Source: Durusdinium trenchii
Lineage: Eukaryota > Sar > Dinophyceae > Suessiales > Symbiodiniaceae
Length of the DNA stretch: 64,000 bases
Direction of reading: 5' to 3'
Assembly: GCA_963970005.1 (NCBI GenBank)
Contig: CAXAMN010003747.1
Span: 297,691-361,690, forward strand
The notes under the pieces were generated by a model, which saw nothing but the letters and a program-made list of their open reading frames with translations, had not been told where the DNA came from and searched no databases. Numbering within the stretch: position 1 is the first letter of the stretch; every line of letters starts with the position of its first letter. Shown here one piece after another: positions 21,901 to 28,840 of this stretch. The translations under genes and the position numbers were made by a program.

Positions 21901-24900
21901 GTGAAATGTTGGATCTGCTTCTTGCTGCTTTTCTTGCTTTTCCTTGCTTCTCTATGACCTCTCCTGCTTTTCTTTCTTCTCATTGCTTTTCTGTGGTTGC
22001 TCCCGCTTTTCTTATTTTTTCTGCTTTTGTATGCTTGTTGCGCTTTTCATTGTTTCTGTGTGAATGCTTTTGTTTACTTTTCCCGCTCCCTTTGCGCTTA
22101 GTTTGTTCTTCCTGGCTTTTCTCCTTTACTGTCCCTCTTGTTTTTGTTGAGGCATATTGATTCCTTATCGCAATGGTTTTTCTTTTTATGGTCTTTGTTG
22201 CTTTCACTTTTGGTAAGTTGGTTTTCAATCCTTGAGTCAGCGTTGCTTTATGCATGTTTTTCTGGTTTTGTATGCTTTTCTCGCTCTTTGTTTTCTGATC
22301 CACTGGTGGTTGTGTTTTAGTTCACCTTGAGGAACAACTCAAGTGCAACTATAGAGAAACCACGACCACACAAAAGAATTCCCTAAACGCAACGCTTTTC
22401 CAATTCCACTGGAGGAACTATAATAGAGAAACGACAGCAGCACAGACAGATCCTCAAACGCCACACCAAAATAACCAAACAAAAACGCGCCCTCTATATA
22501 TATTCATATGTATACACACACACACTTTGAAGGTAGCTACAAAGCAAGCAACTCTTGAGATGCCGCACGAAGTGCAACTCAATCTCTCAAAAACAAGTGG
22601 TGCGCTTGTAGGTGGTTCAGGCACCCGACTGCCAGCACTTCTACATTGGACTCAGATCACGCTGCATTTTCAACCTCAAGCATGTGGAGCGGGGGAATGA
22701 AGCGTTGTACCTCCCACGGCGTTCATTGTCCATGGCACCATCAGCCCATCTGAAAATTATTGATCAATATTGATCACTGAGATGGGCTAAATGCGCAAGC
22801 TAGTGCCGGTGTTCGCCCTGAGCCTTTGGTATTGCATGTTGACCCAAGAATGGTGCGACAGCAGGAGCCTTCTCATAGATGCCATGAACCATTTCCATGC
22901 CTGGACTGGAACCTCTTTAAAACTGCCACGTGAAAACTTCCTATTCCCTCACATCGCATGGTTTCAGCATATTGTGAGGTGTGCACCGACGCTAGCTTGG
23001 TGCGATACCAGAGATATCAAGAGATCTTGCACGAAGGGAGTCATTTCACGCGAAATAGTTTTGGCCACGCAAGGCCGTTTCAAATCACTCCAAGGAACAC
23101 ACCTTTCTTCGCGTCGATGAGGTCAACGTACATTTCACATACCATGTTCACCTGTGCTGACCTGCGCCCTCACCATTCCAGCATGTTGTGTTCAGAACAA
23201 ACCAAAGTAGAAATTAACCACAGAAGTGGCACCGTGAACACACCCGACTGCTTCGGTACCTGCAGCGCCACTCGAGGGGCCATTTCGGTGTGTTGAAAAC
23301 ATGTGGCGATAGCGCCAAAGTAGTTTGGGCGGATGTCTTCTTCGTCGCGGTTCCTTTCTTCAGCTTTTGTTGGTTCTTTCCCAGTGGCCCGTTTAAGTAA
23401 ATTGAGCTGCATTGGTTGGCCTCATGCACATGTATACATGTCAGTGTCAAGATTGAATGGACAGAGGGGCTCCTTGTGCCCGCTATGTTTAAATATTCAT
23501 CGATTCATCGGTATTGTTTTTAGTCTAGAGTCGATGTACATATCGGTGTTGTTTACTTGGTCGGTGTTCTTTGTTGATGTGGTCTCAGTGATGGTTTGGG
23601 TTTGTTTTGAATTAAATCAGCGAGCACCAGTGTGATTCCATCAACAGGAGTCCAAACTGCGAACTGCATGTAAGTTGAGGCATGTTTGCGGCGTACTTGC
23701 AGCGGAAGATGACAGGTGCCGTTTTGGGGTGCATCCAACGCAATTGCACCAAGTCTTGTTGAACGTGCAACACTGCATTCTGCGTGACTGGTGTCAGGTG
23801 GAAACCAACTGGACAGCACTGATGTAGCAGCACTGATCAGATCGTCACAGCAAGTTGCCTTGTTTGAAGAGCTCTATGTGGATGAAGCGCAAGACTTTTC
23901 CCCAGCTGAACTCACTGCTCTTTTGTGCCTTTGTGGCCGTGGGGATGGGGACGCTTGATACAGCGCCACAATATGTGTTTTGTTTTGCCAGTTTAGTGCT
24001 AGTTGTTGACTTTCGGAACATTTACAAACCCGGATTCAATTGAACTGGAGAACATGATGACATGTTCTTTTCAAAAGGCCCTTGAGAACACTCGCTCATC
24101 CTTGAGGTGATGATAGCTGGAGACACATGCCAGACTATCAACCCTGGCAGTGCTTTCTCTTTCAAGGACATCATTTTAGCGTTCCAGAACATCAACCCGA
24201 AACCACTCCAAGAACCTTCAGATCCCTGTGAAGAACGGTTTCGAGAAGAAGCACTTCTATGCGCCCAGATGTCGTTAGGTTTCAATCATCGTTCATCGCC
24301 ACAAATCGTACAACTCGCAAACACAGTGTCAGAACTCCTCATCAAGCTCTTCCCAGCATCTGTAGATTCAGTTGAGGAGAAGGCTTGTGGAAGCGGAGGC
24401 AAACCTCCTGTTTGCTCGTCAGACCCGGCTGGGGTAGTTATGGGAACAGGAGCGCTGGCCTTGCGTATTCTGGATTCAACCCGCTGTGCGGTGTTGGTAC
24501 GCACAAATGCCTGCCGCAACAGATTACGTTGTCTTGGCGTGCGTGGAACCATTCTCACTATTGCAGAAGCGAAAGGTCTTGAATTCGATTTTGTCGTTTT
24601 GTATGATTATTTCAGCGCGTGCCCTTTGCGTGACCCGGAAAGAGTGTGGCAAACTGTCAGTTTGGTGGAGGAGATTTGGCAGGGTAGGATTGGCTCAACC
24701 AAACGATTCTCTCACCCAGCATCCACAGCAGCCATTGCAGCAGCTTTGATTCCAGAGCTGAAACATTTGTACGTCGGCATTACCCGGGCTCGGTTTGGCT
24801 GTGCATTTGTGGAAAGCGCGCACCAAGTACAGCAGAAGCTTGTTGAGCATTGGCGTGATTCTGGGCTAGTTGTGTTTGTCACTGATGACAACTATTGCGA

Positions 24901-26821
24901 GATGGCTAAGGCATCCCGTGAAGGACGTGACTTTACAGAGAACAGGGCTGACTTTACAGAGAAGAAGGCTGACAAGATTAAGAAAGCTGCAGTTGCAGAG
25001 AGATTTTCTTCTCTTGACGATGAACTTGCCTGGATTTTGTCGGAGTTGAAGCAACGTATTGGTTCTGAGCACAAATTAGCAAGAAAAATGCTTGGTCAAG
25101 AACGAATGCGCTTGCAATCAGGAAAATGCTTCGATCCGTTTTTTGCTTTCAAGGTGCAAGCAGCGCATGGCCCTATTTTATCGCAGAAAGCTGAGGTTGC
25201 TGCAAAAAGTCGGCAAGAACATCAAGAACATCGACCAGATTTCCCATCAATCGTTGAGGTTCTGAGATTGCGATCTAACTACCACACAGGATCTTCAAGC
25301 CTTTCGTCTGCTATACAGCATCTGAAGGAAAGAGGCCGTCGACTGCTGAGGCATGCGTTAGACGATCAGGAGCAACGATGGCCTGTGTTCGAGGAGGCCC
25401 GGGCAATATTTGAAGAGGCTCTGCGCTGCTCCTCCAAACTTCTCGATGAGCAGCTGCGCAACAAGGGTCGATTCGCCCTAGAGGATTTAGATGACTTGTA
25501 CACCATTGCATCCAATACTCAATCTCACAACGCTAAGAGGCACCAACAACCCGATGGTGCAAAGATTGTACAACTCGTCATGGCCTTCAGATCACGCAAG
25601 TTGCGTCTCAAGGATGACATGTTTCATGACATGATCCAAGCTGAGGACGCTTCTGGCGAAGAGGTGATTCTTGTCAACGCCACGCTGTTGTCGGGTCGAG
25701 AGTTGCCTGAGTTTGCCATTTCAGTTTCAGCGACGGTCGACGACTTGCATGCACAGCTAGAGCGTACACTTGGAGGTCCTTGCAGGTTGATCTTGAAAGG
25801 CGATGGCTTCCTGAATGTATCCGCCCTTGAAGGCTCTTTGTCATTGAGTGCAGCTTTGGCCAAGACAATCGCCAGCTGGGAAACAGAAATCGAGTGGCAC
25901 CGGTCCATTTGTGTGATTCTGGAGCTGCAACGCTGCAGGTCACCTCTTTCACGATTGAAAATCCCAAACTTTTGGGAAAGGGTTTTTACCATGACCTCTA
26001 CGAAAGAAGTATCAGAAGCACAAGCTGGTTTTCGATTGACGGTTGAGCGTTTTCTGGAGTACGAACAGACACAAACAGATTTACAAGAGCAAATGCAGAT
26101 TGCACAGGCATGGTTTCTGCGCACGCAAAGCCAGTTTTCCACATTTATGTTGGATAAAGAGAGGGAAGCAGCAACTAGCTTCTCTAAGCTTCTGGACACA
26201 CAGAAGGCTACCGCTTCGAAGATCCTTGGTGAAAGGCCGATTGTCACTACAAAGCAAGCCGTACGATCACTCCTGGCCTCAGCACAGATGCTACAAGCCG
26301 CCCAAGATACCTTTGTCCACGATTTCATCCCGGCTTCCACGCAGAGAATGCAAGATTTTCGTCGAGCCGCAGAAATCTTTCATCGCTTGGGAGACATCCA
26401 AAATGCGGCCTTGGACTATGAGCGTGCGGCCTCAGCTGGCTTCCAGTTTCTTAATCGGTGGCGTTCCTCCACGCTTTACTTGGGCAGAAAAGTAAGATCA
26501 GTATTCCGAAACATTTCGCAAGACGCGCGTGAAAGTTCTTCACTTGCAGCGTTTGGTTTCATGTGTCTTGACCGAACATCACTGGAAAAGGCGGGGAAGA
26601 GTTTTCTCAAAGCAGGCCGCCTTCGTGAAGCTGATGCGCTTGCTGTTTGGATCTCACCTGCAAAATGTCTTTTGAGTCCCTCGAGCCGTAGAGGCGTGTT
26701 GCTTTACAGTGCTTTAGTTGCCCACGACTTGAGCAGCGAAGAACATCAGAGCTTCAGCGCAAAATGGTTTCACATCACGACCAGGTCGAGGCGATTTGTT
26801 GAAGTGGATGATGTAATGTAA
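12795..26821 (+). CDS. TRANK1-like SF1 helicase with TPR tail, interrupted by a Copia insertion
   Basis: Collinear exons give the UvrD-like helicase motifs of the TRANK1 (TPR and ankyrin repeat protein 1) family. Motif I QGRSGTGKT is in 12795-12955; family-like stretches CLTWDQLVQGLL near 13110 and LDPLLVWAEF near 13345 follow; motif II YVDEAQDF is in the exon 23797-23952; motif III MIAGDTCQTI and the later motifs are in 24107-26821. Such proteins couple ATP hydrolysis to nucleic-acid translocation, but the role of this family in protists is unknown. The 7.9 kb Copia element (13953-21831) lies in the same orientation between motif I and motif II, so the host gene needs a very long intron to stay functional. 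Exons upstream of 12795 were not identified. Stops in some intermediate frames leave open that the gene is decayed. Confidence 0.6.
13043..13823 (+). CDS. helicase 1A/1B region, probable exons between motifs I and II
   Basis: Several frames in this stretch look like exon pieces of the same helicase. Around 13095-13130 the peptide CLTWDQLVQGLLP resembles the 'FLTWRxLL' block; 13331-13500 has LDPLLVWAEFHNKLRSF, resembling 'LDPxLVWxEI'; 13596-13823 has LVTLEALSRAGNCLTLEQYT and RKDQLQDIYSTSEV, resembling the 'LSLEEY ... RxxIYxxF' segment. They follow the family order but lie in different frames with short gaps, so I cannot set exact splice sites. All are present, with small changes, in the second copy at about 61700-62480. 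Confidence 0.45.
13948..13952. repeat. 5-bp target site duplication ATCAT (left)
   Basis: The five bases before the first TG of the 5' LTR are ATCAT. They recur directly after the 3' LTR at 21832-21836. Five-base duplications are the rule for Ty1/Copia integrases. Confidence 0.9.
13953..14093 (+). repeat. 5' LTR, 141 bp
   Basis: Starts TGTGAATCGG and ends TATCCACA. It matches 21687-21831 along its whole length. It is short for a Copia LTR. Differences from the 3' LTR: three extra bases after TGTGAATCGG, seven fewer bases near the end (tcgatcg is not duplicated), and six base changes. Confidence 0.9.
14095..14106 (+). promoter_or_regulatory. probable primer binding site
   Basis: One base after the 5' LTR lies tggcagcggagc. 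It opens with TGG, the complement of a tRNA CCA end, and agrees at 9 of 12 positions with tggtatcagagc, the initiator-Met primer site common in Copia elements. The dinoflagellate tRNA it would pair with is inferred, not seen. Confidence 0.5.
14136..15251 (+). CDS. Copia gag
   Basis: A 371-residue frame begins at ATG in good context (gccATGg), 42 bases after the 5' LTR. It has an acidic and Arg/Gly-rich N-terminus, then the gag-like KPPEWDGDSTPFQDWRSWL, AYKGFLVINALDLSEQDIKN and FNRGSIATKDVKEWIWKHE, then a Glu/Asp-rich tail and a Gly/Lys-rich end (GTGKDKGKSGKGK). 'WDG ... F..W' and the 'INALxLxEQxIKxMMxFxRGS' block are typical of dinoflagellate Copia gag. It would form the capsid and bind element RNA. 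No CCHC knuckle is visible. The frame is lost at 15251, before protease. Confidence 0.8.
   Translation: MADGSTQPVPRSDGSEVGDGEPAGAGSVRSRVRGREGSPAGAGMSDDFDSDEFREFLTDRRHRERGRGRGRGEEEDEWKGGGSTSKPPEWDGDSTPFQDWRSWLRDEQGGHRLLAAMGLPENFGDDTEEDLLSSLAKVTHHIRRDRQEGHRAFFNRREAMRRVSTHQVALPDAYKGFLVINALDLSEQDIKNMMNFNRGSIATKDVKEWIWKHETKLMAKEVGVEVNKTKAKTTSGASSTSPVHHIQADETLDYTDENEILETEAVLDELNDEDEGDAEEGTENMDEEALDEREIREVLNTMYQKRTFSQSLKLKKAKELARGYCGWKGTGKDKGKSGKGKLARSMESNIAISMRSMKMDCRGRLPMSRRT
15569..16846 (+). CDS. Copia aspartic protease and charged linker
   Basis: The frame opens with PPFDEGCATIDTGCQRMAIG. The D-T-G triad is the catalytic motif of retroelement aspartic proteases, which cut the polyprotein. After about 140 residues the frame becomes low complexity (Arg, Ser, Pro, Gly) and ends in a Lys/Glu helix (EFLEYQKWKAEKKKETHK). 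Gag ends in another frame at 15251, and the 15251-15569 stretch has no clean frame, so one or more frameshifts separate the two. The first Met (15569) is probably internal to the former polyprotein. Confidence 0.7.
   Translation: MQEKPPFDEGCATIDTGCQRMAIGEETLHRLARQLPHDLRIGLVPQEHRFRSVNGTSSTSHLATIPTSLGNKGSLLRPAIFQEGESRKAPFLISLPFWLHCRSVLHLDPQRGPRLHLRRFGFGVDCHIGPTGALRLPLNQFTEDQKDRLQQLHEQLQHESEEFEILKTAPATNNGSKADSSILTTGPTVNSRSTHSHEALPDRGEPLRKRLGSVGRSAPLRSDQDHRTGHFVDGPEDLRRHHGGDRSGGDRHGGNGAGTSTNPRTKQGLQPVAKDDLLREEQPGDSGIPVHHPSESNSTVCLRREEPNQLPPIDTLPKHSRRSRRTPRTARTSPVRSRISRVRKSAIMLGPPNGAVEKCVKRGKVLKSERKDTEPEAKTKDEQIVKEELTDFDQKEKAEFNEFLEYQKWKAEKKKETHKTSGNKK
16853..17671 (+). pseudogene. methyltransferase-like domain between protease and integrase
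   Basis: In the frame ending 17376 the peptide reads TTIVEIFNPKRFAPHCPRSG, then GDDLLDPRQRDRVLKFIKEF, then KPGLTVISPPCTLFSITQNM. A shift near 17270 moves the continuation to the frame ending 17671: GGTYTLEQPLTSRAW, then CDHCQYGLRDVQGGVLKKST and GWITNSKKIADQL. The order of a Rossmann-like first strand, an S-P-P-C-T turn and an L-E-Q-P step recalls motifs I, IV and VI of C5 cytosine methyltransferases, with Cys as possible nucleophile. Similar segments occur in other dinoflagellate Copia polyproteins as far as I recall. Activity is unproven, and this copy is frameshifted. Confidence 0.5.
17844..18170 (+). CDS. Copia integrase, zinc finger and start of catalytic core
   Basis: The peptide REGLGHPGNERLARILQNAN, then LVCATCQQHQ gives an HHCC-type finger in which the first His may be upstream (MEHLVRRAREGLGHPG) and the C-x-x-C pair is intact. 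It is followed by PPNHTVGVDAIWL, where the Asp fits the first catalytic Asp of the D,D-35-E integrase core. The enzyme inserts element cDNA into the genome. The frame is lost near 18130 and resumes at 18192. Confidence 0.75.
   Translation: MLPRERPFSMEHLVRRAREGLGHPGNERLARILQNANASKKAIDYAAKNLVCATCQQHQLVRPPRAAAPPKELPPNHTVGVDAIWLLTPGKKRRMAPDGGPTSKSHGT
18192..18859 (+). CDS. Copia integrase core and C-terminal region
   Basis: The frame 18192-18605 reads VPKRLYTDLGKEFCSAF (second catalytic Asp in 'TDLGKEF'), then QRSTTERPGKTFKEFLIKSM (catalytic Glu in 'TERPGKTFKE'), then VNNSGFPPAQRLLGYTPKIP. The last block is the 'xxSGxSPxQxxxGxxP' signature after the integrase core. The frame 18584-18859 continues with FEVGQTVYFWRRAPGD and YWRGPAKVVL, the SH3-like C-terminal part. 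A shift joins the two. Confidence 0.75.
18880..19823 (+). CDS. Copia charged spacer between integrase and RT
   Basis: Two overlapping frames (18880-19335 and 19266-19823) encode a Glu/Lys/Asp-rich, probably disordered spacer ending with a helical stretch (KLKDLLPFAREKLIKAIQKE). It carries no recognised fold. A shift near 19300 divides it. Confidence 0.6.
19824..20700 (+). pseudogene. Copia reverse transcriptase (broken)
   Basis: RT begins near 19900 with FKAKARHVMKGF and EAATPQVAPETVPLF, the usual N-terminal 'KARxVxxGF ... ATPQxAPE' region. A TGA near 20029 and a shift interrupt it. The frame 20016-20537 then gives YLDFTQAFHSGDEMSRLLF (motif A Asp), KKHCYGLLDGPYQWY (motif B region) and GVAADDLLHGG (motif C, the Asp-Asp pair kept). 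The frame 20440-20697 gives the connection ELRALLGSLAWLAKETRPDL. The enzyme would copy element RNA to DNA. The catalytic residues survive, but the frame does not. Confidence 0.8.
20700..21567 (+). CDS. Copia RNase H
   Basis: RIGAASDASWGNTP near 20775 carries the first RNase H Asp. The frame 20863-21567 continues with TVNTLAAEAQAVVQGVGASY (catalytic Glu in 'AAEAQAV') and LAATDSRSLSDNLSKPK (third Asp), then DKRAAIDLTIIEND. This is the Copia order A-S-D-A-S-W, E-A-x-A, T-D-S-x-S-L. The domain would degrade element RNA in the hybrid. The end at 21567 lies 120 bases before the 3' LTR. A stop or shift separates the first Asp from the rest. Confidence 0.75.
21687..21831 (+). repeat. 3' LTR, 145 bp
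   Basis: Starts TGTGAATCGGACG and ends TTTCCACA. The stretch just before it (aaagagttggagcaa) is only weakly purine-rich, so the polypurine tract is not clear. It carries an internal tcgatcg duplication absent from the 5' LTR. Confidence 0.9.
21832..21836. repeat. 5-bp target site duplication ATCAT (right)
   Basis: Directly follows the CA end of the 3' LTR and equals the five bases before the 5' LTR. Confidence 0.9.
21837..22867 (+). other. host intronic sequence right of the Copia element
   Basis: This stretch continues the host locus after the insertion and matches 62631-63626. Its first part (about 21900-22310) is strongly pyrimidine-rich (cttttct, gctttt), consistent with intron. Around 22500-22530 there is a tatata/acacac microsatellite. 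The block 22620-22730 reads QAPDCQHFYIGLRSRCIFNL in one frame and could be a small exon, although the frame is closed by a stop just upstream. The similarity to the second copy ends at the word gcagcaggag. Confidence 0.6.
23797..23952 (+). CDS. helicase motif II (DEAQD) exon
   Basis: After the acceptor ggtgtcAG the exon reads NQLDSTDVAALIRSSQQVAL, then FEELYVDEAQDFSPAEL and TALLCLCGRGDGD. DEAQ is the Walker B motif of UvrD/TRANK1-like helicases, and the preceding 'DxxDVAxLI' helix fits the family. It stops in frame at 23952, where a GC donor (GCTTGATAC) begins an intron. Confidence 0.7.
23953..24106 (+). other. GC-AG intron, 154 bp
   Basis: Removing 23953-24106 joins ...GRGDGD to VMIAGDTCQTI in frame and brings helicase motif II next to motif III at the usual distance. 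The donor is GC and the acceptor is ttgAG|G. Dinoflagellate introns often use GC donors and have a G after the acceptor. Confidence 0.7.
24107..26821 (+). CDS. helicase motifs III-VI, ubiquitin-like insert and TPR-like tail (long exon)
   Basis: This 904-residue open frame starts at a splice acceptor, not at a start codon. Residues 1-10 hold motif III (MIAGDTCQTI); about 60-80 motif IV (FNHRSSPQIVQLANTV); about 150-170 motif V (TILTIAEAKGLEFDFVVLYD); about 220-240 motif VI (LKHLYVGITRARFGCAFVES). Residues about 515-590 (VILVNATLLSGRELPEFAIS, then LHAQLERTLGGPCRLILKGD) look like a ubiquitin-like fold. Near 745-780 (RRAAEIFHRLGDIQNAALDY) and 830-850 (LEKAGKSFLKAGRLREADAL) there are TPR-like helices, as in the tail of TRANK1-like proteins. 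It ends with TAA at 26819 followed by a (TA)n run. This exon shows no damage. Confidence 0.75.
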   Translation: MMIAGDTCQTINPGSAFSFKDIILAFQNINPKPLQEPSDPCEERFREEALLCAQMSLGFNHRSSPQIVQLANTVSELLIKLFPASVDSVEEKACGSGGKPPVCSSDPAGVVMGTGALALRILDSTRCAVLVRTNACRNRLRCLGVRGTILTIAEAKGLEFDFVVLYDYFSACPLRDPERVWQTVSLVEEIWQGRIGSTKRFSHPASTAAIAAALIPELKHLYVGITRARFGCAFVESAHQVQQKLVEHWRDSGLVVFVTDDNYCEMAKASREGRDFTENRADFTEKKADKIKKAAVAERFSSLDDELAWILSELKQRIGSEHKLARKMLGQERMRLQSGKCFDPFFAFKVQAAHGPILSQKAEVAAKSRQEHQEHRPDFPSIVEVLRLRSNYHTGSSSLSSAIQHLKERGRRLLRHALDDQEQRWPVFEEARAIFEEALRCSSKLLDEQLRNKGRFALEDLDDLYTIASNTQSHNAKRHQQPDGAKIVQLVMAFRSRKLRLKDDMFHDMIQAEDASGEEVILVNATLLSGRELPEFAISVSATVDDLHAQLERTLGGPCRLILKGDGFLNVSALEGSLSLSAALAKTIASWETEIEWHRSICVILELQRCRSPLSRLKIPNFWERVFTMTSTKEVSEAQAGFRLTVERFLEYEQTQTDLQEQMQIAQAWFLRTQSQFSTFMLDKEREAATSFSKLLDTQKATASKILGERPIVTTKQAVRSLLASAQMLQAAQDTFVHDFIPASTQRMQDFRRAAEIFHRLGDIQNAALDYERAASAGFQFLNRWRSSTLYLGRKVRSVFRNISQDARESSSLAAFGFMCLDRTSLEKAGKSFLKAGRLREADALAVWISPAKCLLSPSSRRGVLLYSALVAHDLSSEEHQSFSAKWFHITTRSRRFVEVDDVM

Positions 26822-28840
26822 TTATATATATATATGCGATCTAGATGTGAGTCCCCTTTTGCGTTCCTGTTGCCTTCTACTCTAAAACCACTACTCAACA
26901 TGCAGGTTCTCACATGACTTTGGAGTTAGATGCCTTTGATATTTTTTGACTGTCTCTTTTGCATGCACGGCATGTTTCTGAAGCTCTCGGCTTTAAGACC
27001 TTGCGGTCCAATCATGGGGCAAGGGTAAGATCTGTAAAATGTGTTTTGCTGCGTGTAGTTGTAAGGGTGTGTCCCATAAGTCCAGATTCAGCTTCATTTT
27101 GTTTCGCCTGTAGATGGGGTAAAGTAGGGCGTTTTGTTTGCCCTGTGTAGTTTGGCCATGTTCGCTGCTGTTCAGCAGCACATGCTATTGAAGGCCTGGC
27201 ATCACTGTAGATCGCGTGAAACACCTCAAGATTCTTTGGCAAAAAAACTCAAAAGACCTCAAAGCTCCTGAGAGTTGAGACGAATCATGTAGGGCTTGCG
27301 GATTTGGTCGTTGTCATATGCTCGATCGCTAGAATGTAGGTTCCTCTTGCTGCTGACGAAGGCATTGCCATTTGCAGGCCATGTTTTGCCTGGAAACCGT
27401 CCATGCTTTCTTCGTCTTCCCAAGCATCATTTGCCGAACGCGCTAAGTCTCAGTTGGGGAAGCAGCCGCCCAAGCTTTCGCCACATCGCCTTGACATCGA
27501 CCAGATGCGGCGACCTCGAGATTGTACCAACCCTTTCGGTTCGAGTCCGGTTGCTGAAGTTTCTGGGCATTCCCACCATTGACAATGGCATGGCTGTGGA
27601 AAAGGTGACCCAGAGAGAGAGGGCGCGCCGTGAATATCCGTGAATCAAATACTTTTGTAGATTTTGATGTTGTTTTCTCCTGCTTTGCTCGCTACTCGTA
27701 GCATGTGAGAAAAGCTCGCAGAGATCGAGAGGTGAGCATGTTGAAATCGTACATGGCATGACAGTGAAGACAGAGCATGCAAAGCAACACACCACACACT
27801 CACATGCGCAAAACACGACGTACAGTAGCAGCTGTTTTGCCATGCTTTTGCGCCCGACACTGTTGAAGGCATTTGGAAGATACTAGAGCTGGGCAATGAA
27901 TTCACTGAGCCATTCGTGCTTTAATTGAGCATTCACATCAGAGTTGCCGACCTACCGTAGTGAATTGACATTGCCCTTGCACTAGTAAGTGTTTGCTGCG
28001 AAAATTGAACTAAACACAATTGTCTGATGTAGTTTCCAGCAGGGCGCAAGATGAAACCGTGGACGCAATGCAGCCAAACGCGGGAGGGCTATTACGTTTG
28101 TGGAACAAGTTTCAAGCATTGTCTCCAAAAACAGCGCCATGTGGTCAGCTGCTTTGTCTCATCGACCACCTGAGAGCGAGGTTGACGCCTTCACTGATAG
28201 GCAGGTCCTTGATTGAGCCGGTTTGATTACAACAAATGGAAACTTGAGGCAAACCTTGCTATGCTAGATTGTAGAGCAGAACCCATGGCCGATGACAAAC
28301 GTGACAGCAGACATCACAACACAGCTCAACAAATGGCCGGTAGCCCGACCCGACAGCAGACAACAAGCAGTCACGCGAAAATGATAACAACACCAACAGA
28401 GCAGTTGACAGCACGCAATGACAAACGCGACAAGAAGGCAACAAACAATGACACGCATTGCCGCATTGTTGCACTACCAATAATAACACCGAAGAACACA
28501 CGGTGACAAAACCGATAGAGGGCAATGGACAAAGCCACACACACACAATCGCACGCAACACCGGACACAACACTCGACATTCCATCAAACATAGTGGCAG
28601 CGCACCACGACAAACGAATGTTGTAGAAGAACGCATTGGGACAAACCTTGTTGGTTTAGGGTAGTTCGCAGGAAAGTAATTGAATCCTTTGTGTTTGTTT
28701 GGATCAGCGCTCTTCCAAGTACAACTTGTTGGGCGAATAACAGATATTTTTTCTGAATCAACGCCGTTTGAGAGGTGGGCACACCCAAAAAAAGCGCTGC
28801 AGATTCTATCCAGACGCATCGGAAATTGCGGGCTTCAGCT
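26822..28840. other. 2 kb without a supportable gene, AC-rich on the + strand
   Basis: Only short overlapping frames are seen. The stretch 28280-28610 is strikingly A/C-rich on the + strand (acaac, gacaa, cacac words), giving long shadow frames on both strands. I see no conserved domain. One frame at 27296-27643 is open for 115 codons, with no recognised family. Confidence 0.5.

Noticed and set aside
24107..24109. GTG as a start codon of the 904-codon frame
   Set aside because: It follows an AG acceptor, and the frame begins inside the helicase fold at motif III, so it is an exon boundary.
28259..28819. 186-codon minus-strand frame rich in Cys and Val
   Set aside because: It reads the complement of an A/C-rich stretch, which creates long open frames by composition.
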